NCBI GenBank assembly: GCA_964577115.1
Contig: CAZNXJ010000001.1
Location: 186,001-250,000, forward strand
DNA from: CAZNXJ01 sp964577115
GTDB lineage: Bacteria > Planctomycetota > Planctomycetia > Pirellulales > Pirellulaceae
DNA length: 64,000 bases
Direction: 5' to 3'
The notes under the pieces were generated by a model that was not told the DNA's origin, did not search any database, and saw nothing but the letters and a program-made list of their open reading frames with translations. Both the position numbers and the translations under genes were made by a program. This document shows positions 44,283 to 51,812 of this stretch, one piece after another. The first letter of the stretch is position 1. Every line of letters begins with the position of its first letter.

Positions 44283-44305
44283 ACAGAAAAGTCGCGTGTC
44301 GCGAC
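44283..44305 (-). terminator. Intrinsic terminator downstream of the GalT-like gene
   Basis: On the leftward strand GTCGCG (44305-44300) pairs perfectly with CGCGAC (44296-44291) around a 3-base loop and is followed by TTTTCTGTTT. It lies 33 bases beyond the stop of the GalT-like gene and before the GH57 gene, so those two genes are likely to be in separate transcripts. Confidence 0.65.
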
Positions 44306-44337
44306 GCCTCTCGAAATGAGCTTCCTGCGTTAGGCGT

Positions 44338-45312
44338 TTAAAGTTGGCGAAGACGGTCCGCGGCGACTTCGGGCGGCAGCGGATTGATGTAGCACCCCGA
44401 TCCCCATTCGAACCCCGCAGTCCGGGTGAGACGGGGAAGGATCTCGATGTGCCAGTAATAGTAGTCATGGTCGCCCGTGTCAAATGGAGCGGTATGAATG
44501 ATGAAATTGTAGGGACCATGACTCGTGGCGGCCTCGATGCGACGGAAGATGTCGCGGACGAGCCGCGCGAGTTCATCGAGGTGCGCCGGATCGGTTCGCT
44601 CGAAATAGGCCGCGTGCCGGATCGGCAGGACACGCACCTCGTAGGGGACGCGACTGGCGAATGGGCAGAGCGCCACGAACCGTTCGCTTTGCGCTACCAC
44701 GCGGCTGCCGTCTTCCATTTCCTCCGCCAGGAACCGTTCAAAGACATTTCCCGTGCGGTTCTTGCGTTTCCAGCGCGCGTGCTGAGCGGCCACGGTTTGC
44801 GGCACGAGCGTCGTAGCCAGCACCTGGCTATGGACATGCTCGAGCGACGCCCCCGCTTCGGGGCCGACGTTTTTGAACACGACGCCGTACGCCATCTTCG
44901 GCTCGCGGCGCATCGCAGTCAGGCGGTCGGCGTAGGCACGGAACGCGAGCTGCGCATAGGTTTCTGGCAAATCCGTGAGGCTGACGACATGCGTCGGCGA
45001 TTCGATGATCACCTCGTGCACGCCGCGACCGGCAAGCTTGCGGAAGGGAGCCGAACGAACTCGGCCGTTCGACGAAGCCGGCGCGACGGCGGGATACTTA
45101 TTGGGAACCACGCGCACGCGCCACAAGGCTTCACCGGGCAGCGCATAGCGAGCGATCTCGGGAGGCGTCTCGGATTCCTGGCCGATGCAAAAGGGACATG
45201 TCGTCGCCGCGCGGTACCAGCGGGAGACGCCGAATTCGTCGGGCCGCTCGCTCCGCGCAAAAGCAATGATCACCCAGTTATCACTGATTGGATCGTGTCG
45301 GTATTCGGACAT
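44338..45312 (-). CDS. galT: Galactose-1-phosphate uridylyltransferase family (GalT-like, HIT superfamily)
   Basis: A 324-residue nucleotidyltransferase. Zinc-type cysteines are in TTCPFCIGQE (Cys39, Cys42). The active site HxH is SLEHVHSQVL with His159 and nucleophile His161, followed by TTLVP. VVPNKYPAV, NVGPEAGASLEH and the C-terminal HWHIEILPRLTRTAGFEWGS region, read as YYYWHIEILPRLTRTAGFEW, are GalT-like. Classical GalT exchanges UMP between UDP-glucose and galactose-1-phosphate. In genomes where it neighbours glgA and GH57 the enzyme may instead act as an ADP-glucose or UDP-glucose phosphorylase in glycogen metabolism; no galK or galE is nearby, which favours that possibility. It is 95 bases downstream of glgA. 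Confidence 0.88.
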   Translation of the reverse strand: MSEYRHDPISDNWVIIAFARSERPDEFGVSRWYRAATTCPFCIGQESETPPEIARYALPGEALWRVRVVPNKYPAVAPASSNGRVRSAPFRKLAGRGVHEVIIESPTHVVSLTDLPETYAQLAFRAYADRLTAMRREPKMAYGVVFKNVGPEAGASLEHVHSQVLATTLVPQTVAAQHARWKRKNRTGNVFERFLAEEMEDGSRVVAQSERFVALCPFASRVPYEVRVLPIRHAAYFERTDPAHLDELARLVRDIFRRIEAATSHGPYNFIIHTAPFDTGDHDYYYWHIEILPRLTRTAGFEWGSGCYINPLPPEVAADRLRQL

Positions 45313-45407
45313 GTGTATCCGCAGGGCAGCCTAGGAATGGAATCGCGTGCGGCGGGTGCGGGCCGCGCAGGGCCAAGGATTCCAGCCATCGACTACGTGC
45401 CCCGCGA

Positions 45408-46904
45408 TCAGAGTTTTACTGTGCCGTGCCGCTTGCGTTCCAGGGTCTGTTCATAAAGCTGCACATATTGCTTCGCGCTTTCGGTCCACGACCAGTCTTG
45501 GCGCATCCCCCGTTCGACCAGTTGAGCCCAGACTTCCGGCCTGCTCCGGAACGTGTCGCACGCCCGCCGCAAGGTTTGTTCGAGCGCCTGGAGATCATAG
45601 AGGTCGAATGAAAAACCGTTGGCCGTGCCCGCCTGCAAGTTCGCGTCCGTCGCGTCAACAATCGTGTCGGCCAGCCCGCCCGTCGCGCGCACGATCGGCA
45701 CCGTGCCATATTTAAGGCTGTACAACTGATTCAATCCGCACGGCTCGAAGCGGCTCGGCATTAGAAAAGCATCTGCGCCGGCTTCAATGCGGTGAGCGAG
45801 TGGTTCGGAGAGCTCGAATCGAGCGGCGATACGCCCTGGGAACTCGGCTGCAAGTTGCCGGAGCAGTTCGGCATACGACGGCTCGCCCGTCCCCAAAATC
45901 GCCCACTGGACGTCCTCGCGCGGGGCCCAGTTTTTCAGCAAGGCGGCGATCAGGTCCCAGCCCTTCTGATCGGCGAGCCTCCCGATCATCCCGATCAGCG
46001 GAACGGCCGGCGAGACGGGCAGTCCGAGCTCTTGCTGCAGCGCCGCCTTGCACGCTGCTTTGCCTTCGCGCCAGTTGGTGACCGAATAGCGATGCGGGAT
46101 GTGCGCGTCGATTTCGGGGTTCCACTGCTGGTAGTCGGCCCCGTTCAGGATGCCGGTGAGCACGTCACGACGCTGCTGGAGGACGCCTTCCAGGCCGCAG
46201 CCGAGCGGCGGTTCGCAGATCTCTTCGGCATAGCGCCGGCTGACCGTGCTGATCGAGTCGGCGAAGACGAGCCCGGTCTTGAGCAGGTTCAGGTTGCCGT
46301 AAAATTCCATTTGGCGCCAGTTGAAGTATCGCCAGTCGAGCCCCGTCAGCAACATGTCCCAGTGCCAGAAGACGCCCTGGTAGGCCATGTTGTGGATCGT
46401 GAACAACGAGCCCATTGACTCGTAGCCGCGCGTGTGGGCGTATTCGATTTGCAGGTATGCGGGGATGAGGCCGCACTGCCAGTCGTTGCAGTGCAGGATG
46501 TCGGTCGGCCGACGAAGCAGCTGGACGCTGTCGAGTGCCGCGCGGCAGAAGAAGACAAACCGCTCGCAGTTGTCCAGGTAGTCCTGGCTGCCTTCGCGGT
46601 AGAGCTCGGGGCGGTCGTAATAATCTGGTTGATACACGAAGTAAATCGGCACGCCCCCGGGCAGTTCGCTGCGGAGGAACTGACCGCTCACGATCTTGTT
46701 ACCGATGGGGATGTCGAACTGAACACCCGCCGGTTCGATCGGCAGTCCCGCCTGAAAGACGCACCGGTAGGCGGGGGTGATCACGGCCACATCGTGTCCC
46801 AGCCGCGCGAGCGCCGAGGGCAGCGCACCGCAGACATCTGCCAGGCCACCCGTCTTCGAAAACGGTGCGACTTCGCTCGATGCAATCAAGATTCTCAAGG
46901 ACAT
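45408..46904 (-). CDS. glgA: Glycogen synthase (GT5)
   Basis: A 498-residue GT-B glycosyltransferase that elongates alpha-1,4-glucan from ADP-glucose. The ATG at 46902-46904 gives MSLRILIASSEVAPFSKTGG with the substrate-binding KTGGLADV at 17-24; residues upstream in frame are not family-like. Other signatures: LPSALARLGHDVAVITP, HCNDWQCGLIPAYL, TIHNMAYQG, GILNGADYQQWNP, LIGMIGRLADQKGWDL and the C-terminal MPSRFEPCGLNQLYSLKYGT with the conserved catalytic Glu. Length is standard. Together with the GalT-like and GH57 genes it forms a glycogen module; glgC and glgB are not present in the window. Confidence 0.95.
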   Translation of the reverse strand: MSLRILIASSEVAPFSKTGGLADVCGALPSALARLGHDVAVITPAYRCVFQAGLPIEPAGVQFDIPIGNKIVSGQFLRSELPGGVPIYFVYQPDYYDRPELYREGSQDYLDNCERFVFFCRAALDSVQLLRRPTDILHCNDWQCGLIPAYLQIEYAHTRGYESMGSLFTIHNMAYQGVFWHWDMLLTGLDWRYFNWRQMEFYGNLNLLKTGLVFADSISTVSRRYAEEICEPPLGCGLEGVLQQRRDVLTGILNGADYQQWNPEIDAHIPHRYSVTNWREGKAACKAALQQELGLPVSPAVPLIGMIGRLADQKGWDLIAALLKNWAPREDVQWAILGTGEPSYAELLRQLAAEFPGRIAARFELSEPLAHRIEAGADAFLMPSRFEPCGLNQLYSLKYGTVPIVRATGGLADTIVDATDANLQAGTANGFSFDLYDLQALEQTLRRACDTFRSRPEVWAQLVERGMRQDWSWTESAKQYVQLYEQTLERKRHGTVKL

Positions 46905-47136
46905 TCTCCGGCACGGCGCAGGGGATTCCGCGCCCACAGCGCAAGCAAATTTCCGTTCGGTTCGAAGCAGGTACGCTCGCTAAGCGTCCCGTTGCGATCC
47001 GCCGCTCCAACCCTACGTCACCGGCCACTCGCGTTCGCAGATTCTTGCCGCAGCGATCCGCCGATACCGGTGGTGGCGTGACCAACTTTACCACATCCCC
47101 GGAGCGGCGCGGCGGCGAATCCGCGGGCCCAGTTCG

Positions 47137-47865
47137 TCAGCGCTTTTCAGCCTCGGCCGGGGGCCGGTCGGACCCTTCGCCCCCGGCCGTCGGCGTTACA
47201 ATCGGGGCATCCGGCGCTGCCGACGAAAGTTGTGCGCGGAGCTGACGGATCTCGCGCTCGGCTGCAGCGAGCCGCTGCTGCGCCTCGAGCAACTGCTCCT
47301 GCTGGTACGCGACCGCGCTGCGGTAACGCTCGACGGCGTCCTCGAGCATCCGGATCTTTTCATCCGGCGTGGCCAGTTCGACGGCCAACGCTCCGTTGTC
47401 GCCGGCAGGCGAATCGGCCGACAGAAACACATCCCTCGCGGATGCCCTGGCCAACTCGTGCACGGAAACTTCCGCGCCTGGCGGATTCGAATGGGCAGCG
47501 AGCGCGGTGTCGGCGGAAGAGCCAGTCGTGTCGGTGCCGAGCACGTGATCCCGCTGGGTTGGCGAGACGGCAGGGGGAGCGTCTGCGGGGCGCCATTCGA
47601 CTTGCGTGGCTGCGAGCAGCGCAGCGGCACTGACGGCCATGCCGCCCAGGAAAACAACGGCCGCGCGCCGCCATGACGCTTGCCGCTGCTTTCGATGCTG
47701 AGCCCAGAGCGGGGCGGCGGCGGCTTGCGGAACCGCTCGTTCCGCGATCCGCGCCGCGTCACTGCGCAATTGGTCGGCCAGGCGCGCCAAGTCGCCTGGC
47801 AATTCAATCTCGCCGGAGGTGTCGAGCGGCACATCGATGCGGCGTGGTTCGTGTTGACTGGCCAT
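47137..47865 (-). CDS. Probable membrane anti-sigma factor
   Basis: A 242-residue protein with a charged N-terminal cytoplasmic segment of about 66 residues, one membrane helix at about 67-87 (AAVVFLGGMAVSAAALLAAT), a Pro/Ser/Thr/Ala-rich stretch and a C-terminal coiled coil from about 170 to 215 (KIRMLEDAVERYRSAVAYQQ...). It lies 25 bases downstream of the ECF sigma factor, the usual place for its antagonist. No HxxxCxxC zinc anti-sigma motif is visible and I do not recognise a named domain; the role is inferred from topology and neighbour only. No ribosome binding site is visible; it may be coupled to the sigma gene. Confidence 0.65.
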   Translation of the reverse strand: MASQHEPRRIDVPLDTSGEIELPGDLARLADQLRSDAARIAERAVPQAAAAPLWAQHRKQRQASWRRAAVVFLGGMAVSAAALLAATQVEWRPADAPPAVSPTQRDHVLGTDTTGSSADTALAAHSNPPGAEVSVHELARASARDVFLSADSPAGDNGALAVELATPDEKIRMLEDAVERYRSAVAYQQEQLLEAQQRLAAAEREIRQLRAQLSSAAPDAPIVTPTAGGEGSDRPPAEAEKR

Positions 47866-47890
47866 ATTAATGGAGCTCGAAAGGAAATAC

Positions 47891-48436
47891 CTACTCGTGC
47901 GAGAAATCCGGCACGGCCGAGAACTCGGCCGACTCGCGCTGTTCGAGCAGCCGGCGCAGTCCTAAGAGGCCGTGATAGATCCGTGACTTCACGGTTCCCA
48001 GAGGACATTCGAGGACCGTCGCAATTTCTTCATAGCGCAATCCTTCACTGAAGCGTAGCACAAGCGCCTGCCGCTGAGCGTCCGGGAGACGCGCTACCTG
48101 CGACCATAAGCCGCGCCGCCACTCGGCCATCTCGACCGCCAAATCGGCCGGCGGAGCCGGTTCGGACTGAGCCGGCTCGTCGTGCAGATCCTGTAGCTTG
48201 CGCCGATGCGTCCCTTGCCGTCGCCGCTCGCGGCGGTCCAGGTTCAGGAGGATGCCGTACAGCCACGTGTACGTGCTGCTCTGTCCCCGAAACTTGTGCC
48301 GATTGCGCGCGAACACCAAAAACGTTTCCTGGGCCAGGTCGTCCGCATCCCACGGATTGCCCGTCAGGATCAACGCGGCTCGGTGGATCCGGCCGAAATG
48401 CTCGCGAATGATCTGGTCCAGGTCGAAGGAAGCCAC
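47891..48436 (-). CDS. ECF-family RNA polymerase sigma factor
   Basis: A 181-residue sigma-70 family protein. Region 2 is present: FGRIHRAALILTGNPWDADD with the LAQETFLVFARNRHKF helix and TWLYGILLNLDRRERRR. Region 4 reads LPDAQRQALVLRFSEGLRYE followed by EIATVLECPLGTVKSRIYHG, the helix-turn-helix contacting the -35 element. Length and the variable linker of Gln/Glu/Pro residues are typical of ECF factors. The start is a GTG in a weak context. It lies directly upstream of a single-pass membrane protein that is its probable anti-sigma factor. Signal and regulon are unknown. Confidence 0.93.
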   Translation of the reverse strand: MASFDLDQIIREHFGRIHRAALILTGNPWDADDLAQETFLVFARNRHKFRGQSSTYTWLYGILLNLDRRERRRQGTHRRKLQDLHDEPAQSEPAPPADLAVEMAEWRRGLWSQVARLPDAQRQALVLRFSEGLRYEEIATVLECPLGTVKSRIYHGLLGLRRLLEQRESAEFSAVPDFSHE

Positions 48437-48662
48437 GTCGAGTTGTCTCGGTAAAAACAGCCTCGCTGCTCCAGGACCGCGCTACCATTCCTGCCGTCCC
48501 TTCGCAGCTCGTTTCCAACTTGCCATTCTAACCGCTCTGGCCGGGCGGGTGCGACCCGGCTGCCGGGTACCGCATTGGAACTCAAGTTCCACACGGCCGC
48601 CTGCCGATGACCATCACGCGTCGTGCGCGCTTATCGTATGCTCCGGCGGCAACCCGGGAGAG

Positions 48663-49448
48663 ATGGTCCGCGTGGCGAGCGAAGACGTCAACCGAACCCT
48701 TTACTGGCACGAATCATCGCGGCCGCTGACGAGCCTCGCGTTCGTTGCTCCGTTGCTGCTGGCGTATGAAGCGGGTGTGCTGTGGCTCGGTGCCGACGCC
48801 GCGCGCAATGGAGCCGACGTGTGGCTGCGACGGTCCTTGGACACACTGGGATTCAGCCAGTACTTCCTGCTGCCGGCGGTCCTCTGCGCCGTGCTACTAG
48901 GCTGGCATCATGTGCGCCGCGAACCCTGGCGCGTGGAAGGGCAGGTGCTCGTCGGCATGCTGCTCGAATCCACCGTGCTCGCCATGCTGCTCGTCGGTCT
49001 TGCGCATGCGCTCATCGCGTCGCTCGCCGCGCTATCATTCACCACGCCGGCCGCCAGGGATCTCACGGTGTCGCTGAGCACCGCGCAGATCGTGGGCTAC
49101 CTCGGTGCGGGCGTCTATGAAGAACTGTTGTTCCGGCTGCTCCTGCTGCCGCTTGCGCTGAGCATCACTGGGGCCCTGTTTGAGCAACGTCGAACGCGTT
49201 GGGGTGTTGCGGTGGTGCTGACCAGCGCGCTATTCGCCGCGGCGCACTACGAGTTTGAGCTGCGCATTGCGGGCCATACGCTGTGGGCCCCGCAGGGCGA
49301 CGCCTTCGCTTGGCCCAGCTTCTGTTTTCGCTTTGCGGCCGGCGCGTTTTTCTCGCTCCTGCTGCTCGTGCGCGGTTTTGGAATCGCGGCCGGCACGCAC
49401 GCGCTGTACGACATCCTCGCCGCCGTAGGCGTGATGAGCCATGCGTAA
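48663..49448 (+). CDS. CPBP family intramembrane metalloprotease
   Basis: A 261-residue multi-pass membrane protein with about six to seven hydrophobic helices. The CPBP (Abi/CAAX protease-like) motif is VYEELLFRLLLLP, giving Glu153, Glu154 and Arg158, followed by FAAAHYEFELR and a C-terminal THALYDILAAVG histidine. These are the metal-coordinating residues of the family. Bacterial members process membrane-bound substrates or contribute to bacteriocin self-protection; substrate here is unknown. The ATG at 48663 follows GGGAG closely; a GTG three codons later would have better spacing. It is divergent from the sigma factor gene. Confidence 0.85.
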   Translation: MVRVASEDVNRTLYWHESSRPLTSLAFVAPLLLAYEAGVLWLGADAARNGADVWLRRSLDTLGFSQYFLLPAVLCAVLLGWHHVRREPWRVEGQVLVGMLLESTVLAMLLVGLAHALIASLAALSFTTPAARDLTVSLSTAQIVGYLGAGVYEELLFRLLLLPLALSITGALFEQRRTRWGVAVVLTSALFAAAHYEFELRIAGHTLWAPQGDAFAWPSFCFRFAAGAFFSLLLLVRGFGIAAGTHALYDILAAVGVMSHA

Positions 49449-49450
49449 AT

Positions 49451-49600
49451 TTAGCGCGCGAAACGCGCGATGGTTGCGATGTCGAACGTCCCCCCGCACA
49501 GCGCGACCAGGACCCGTTCCCGCGCGTCGCGCCGTGTGCAATACACGTGACGCAACGGCTCGCCTTCCAGCGCAGCCAACCGGATGCTCGTCGCGTTCAT
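49451..49600 (-). pseudogene. Possible remnant or small protein (49 aa) facing the CPBP gene
   Basis: A leftward ATG frame of 49 codons ends with TAA two bases past the CPBP stop. Its C-terminal half, RERVLVALCGGTFDIATIAR, has the look of a real strand-turn-helix and is reminiscent of the C-terminal end of PLP-dependent threonine/serine dehydratases (...VLSGGNID...). Upstream of the ATG the same frame is closed by stops, and there is no ribosome binding site. It could be the tail of a decayed gene or chance. Low confidence. Confidence 0.2.
49455..49469. terminator. Short hairpin after the CPBP gene
   Basis: CGCGCG (49455-49460), AAA, CGCGCG (49464-49469) form a perfect GC stem seven bases beyond the CPBP stop. 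No T-run follows on the plus strand. It coincides with the 3' end of the small leftward frame at 49451-49600. Confidence 0.4.
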
Positions 49601-49802
49601 CGCGCTAAGAGGACTCGGTGAATGCTAGCGTTATCGAGCTCGGCTAGCGCCATGACGTATGTTGTCAAGTCCTCGACGGATGCACTTCGATCAAGTAAAC
49701 AGAAAGTGCCTTTGTTTGGTTTTGGCGCCGCGTCTATAATGACGCCGCCGCTGACCAACAGAAACGTTGTGACTATCACCGTTCGACAAGGAACCACGCA
49801 AC

Positions 49803-50342
49803 GTGTTGTCTGTTCGACCTAAAGTCGCTGAACTGGCGTTTCAGTTATACGGACGCGCTCTTCATCCCGAACTTTTTCGAGTCTTCACGTCGCGCACGAT
49901 TGAGCGCGGAGCGTACAGTGCGCGCATCGAGATCACGAGTGCCGGGCATGTGATTACCTGGCGCTACAAGGGACTGACGCTTACCGAAGTCGCCGCATCG
50001 GCTCAGCATCCGCTTCCGAAGCGCCGCCGCCTGATGTATTACCGGCTACGCGGTGAACGCAACGACCGCGTCGAGTGCCGGGGTGGCGTGACCTACCAGA
50101 CCAGCTTTCAGTTAGAGCCGGTCGCTCCGGACATCTTCTGGATGTTCCAGCACGAGCTGGCCAATGATGGCGAGCAGCAAGGGCTGCTGCACATTTTCGA
50201 TTCGAGCGGCCGGATGGCGATGGGTGCGCTGAGCTACATCAACGTCGAAGCGCGCAATCGCAGCCTGCTCGTGCAGGCCTTCCACACGTTCCCGGACGAC
50301 TACGCGATCGTCAAAAGCCAGTCGGTCTTCGAACTACCGTAG
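49803..50342 (+). CDS. DUF2617 family protein
   Basis: A 179-residue soluble protein beginning with a GTG (AAGGA 10 bases upstream); the following TTG is an alternative. The sequence LSVRPKVAELAFQLYGRALH and RTIERGAYSARIEITSAGHV, followed by WRYKGLTLTEVAAS, matches what I know of the DUF2617 family, found in planctomycetes and actinobacteria. It is mostly beta in the N-terminal half. No catalytic motif is apparent and the function of the family is unknown. A strong rho-independent terminator follows, so it is transcribed alone. Confidence 0.8.
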   Translation: MLSVRPKVAELAFQLYGRALHPELFRVFTSRTIERGAYSARIEITSAGHVITWRYKGLTLTEVAASAQHPLPKRRRLMYYRLRGERNDRVECRGGVTYQTSFQLEPVAPDIFWMFQHELANDGEQQGLLHIFDSSGRMAMGALSYINVEARNRSLLVQAFHTFPDDYAIVKSQSVFELP

Positions 50343-50381
50343 CGCACGGTCAGCGACCGACCGCCGTGGTTCCATGTACAT

Positions 50382-50415
50382 GCGGGCCCGCCTCTTCGCG
50401 GGCCCGTTTATCTTT
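50382..50415 (+). terminator. Intrinsic terminator of the DUF2617 gene
   Basis: CGGGCCCGC (50383-50391) pairs with GCGGGCCCG (50398-50406) around a 6-base loop and is followed by TTTATCTTT. It lies 40 bases after the stop codon and reaches the end of the convergent hydrolase gene. Confidence 0.8.
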
Positions 50416-51220
50416 GCGCGGGCCGAGCGAGAAAAGCACGCAGCGCATCGTTTACTGCCGCGGGTTGTTCGAGCGGCGCGAGATGCCCGGCTCGAGCGAT
50501 CTCGACATATTCGGCCGATGGAATCGCTCGCGCGATGGCCTGCATTTCGTCGGGAGGCGAGATCGCGTCTTTCTCGCCGCACAGGACGAGCACAGGTAGG
50601 TCGATGCGCGGGAGCAGGGGTGTGAAATCCGGCCGCTCGGCCATGCCGCGCAGCGCGGCGGCGACGCCTTCGCGCGGCGCGCGGAGCATTTGCTGGCGAG
50701 TTGCTTCGACCACTTCTGGCTGTTCACGCACCGTTTCTTCAGCGAACAGTTTGCCCAGCATCGCTTCTGCCACGACGCTCGTACCTTCGCGCATGACGCG
50801 CTCGGCGTTCTCCAGACGCGCCTTCGCTGCATCCGCGCTGTCGGCGGCAGAACGCGTGTCGCAGAGGATCAAGCGATCCAGCTTCGCTCGGTGCCGCGCC
50901 CAGAACTGCCAGGCGATGTAGCCGCCCATCGAGAGGCCGCACAGCGCGACGGGTTCGTGAACGTTCAGCTCGTCGAGCAGCCGGGCCAGGTCGTCAGCGT
51001 ATTGTTCCATGCGGCAGACGTGATCGCCGATGCCGTGCGACTGGCCAAACCCGCGCAGATCCGGCGCGATGACGCGGTACGATGCCGAGAGTGATTCGAC
51101 CTGGTGGCGCCACATGGAATGATCGAGCGGAAAACCGTGTACCAGCAGCAGCGGTCGGCCCTCACCCTGTTCGGCTACGTGTAGCGAGATGCCGGCTACT
51201 TGAACTCGACGAGTCTGCAT
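50408..51220 (-). CDS. Alpha/beta hydrolase
   Basis: A 270-residue cytoplasmic alpha/beta-hydrolase fold protein. AAAGGA lies 6 bases upstream of the ATG. The oxyanion region is LLVHGFPLDHSMWRHQ, the nucleophile elbow CGLSMGGYIAW has Ser97, the acid is in VLCGEKDAISPP and the histidine in ARAGHLAPLEQP, completing the triad. The overall pattern resembles 3-oxoadipate enol-lactonase/haloperoxidase-like esterases. Substrate cannot be assigned. The DUF2752 gene ends 3 bases upstream of its ATG, so both are probably one operon. Confidence 0.9.
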   Translation of the reverse strand: MQTRRVQVAGISLHVAEQGEGRPLLLVHGFPLDHSMWRHQVESLSASYRVIAPDLRGFGQSHGIGDHVCRMEQYADDLARLLDELNVHEPVALCGLSMGGYIAWQFWARHRAKLDRLILCDTRSAADSADAAKARLENAERVMREGTSVVAEAMLGKLFAEETVREQPEVVEATRQQMLRAPREGVAAALRGMAERPDFTPLLPRIDLPVLVLCGEKDAISPPDEMQAIARAIPSAEYVEIARAGHLAPLEQPAAVNDALRAFLARPAQR

Positions 51221-51223
51221 CGC

Positions 51224-51706
51224 TCATCCTTTCCAAAGGCGCCAAATGCCATGTCCAAACGTCAATAGAGCCACCAGGCACAACGGCACAAGACCCCAAT
51301 GCCCGAGGTTCAGTGGAGTTTTCCGTAGCCAAATTCGGGCCAATTGCACAAGTTCATAAACGAGAACCAGCATGACCCATGCAAACAGGGGCAGTGCGGC
51401 GCGATTGTAGTTCCATGCGGCGCGAAGATCGCCGTCGGCGATCGATATGAACGCTCGAGTCATGCCGCATCCCGGACAGGGCCAGCCCGTGGCCCGCCGC
51501 AGCGTGCACGTTTCCGGCAGCGTCCAGTTGAGTACGGGCACTACGACGTGCTGCTGCTCGCGAATGCCGAGCACAGCGGACAGCAGGAGAATCGCCGAGC
51601 AAAGCAGCACGATGACCAGGTGAAGGCCTGCGCACGGAGCCGCCCCGTCACGCCGGCCATGCAGGTCGCTCGGCGGACATGCGGCAATCTTGGATGCTCG
51701 ATCCAT
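51224..51706 (-). CDS. DUF2752 membrane protein
   Basis: A 160-residue protein. The ATG at 51704-51706 has AGGTGG just upstream; a GTG two codons earlier is possible. Helices are at about 28-47, 97-118 and 130-152. The family signature CPGCGMTRAFISIADGDLRA begins at Cys77, followed by AAWNYNRAALPLF, as in DUF2752 proteins. Function of the family is unknown; the conserved cysteines suggest metal or redox chemistry at the membrane. It is transcribed with the alpha/beta hydrolase, 3 bases apart. Confidence 0.88.
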   Translation of the reverse strand: MDRASKIAACPPSDLHGRRDGAAPCAGLHLVIVLLCSAILLLSAVLGIREQQHVVVPVLNWTLPETCTLRRATGWPCPGCGMTRAFISIADGDLRAAWNYNRAALPLFAWVMLVLVYELVQLARIWLRKTPLNLGHWGLVPLCLVALLTFGHGIWRLWKG

Positions 51707-51812
51707 AGCCACCTGCCCCGCTTTCGTTGAATTTCATCACGTGGACTCGTGGGCCGTCCCGCGTTCGCATAGGTTAGCCGCAGAGCTGCCGTGCTTGCCG
51801 GGACATGGCGAC

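Larger units (their letters stand above)
49449..49802. other. Intergenic region between CPBP and DUF2617 genes
   Basis: Apart from the possible remnant and hairpin listed separately, these 354 bases hold no supported gene. The second half (about 49640-49790) is noticeably richer in A/T and contains TAAACAGAAAGTG and TATAATGACG; TATAAT at 49735-49740 could be the -10 element for the DUF2617 gene at 49803, but I see no good -35. Confidence 0.4.
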
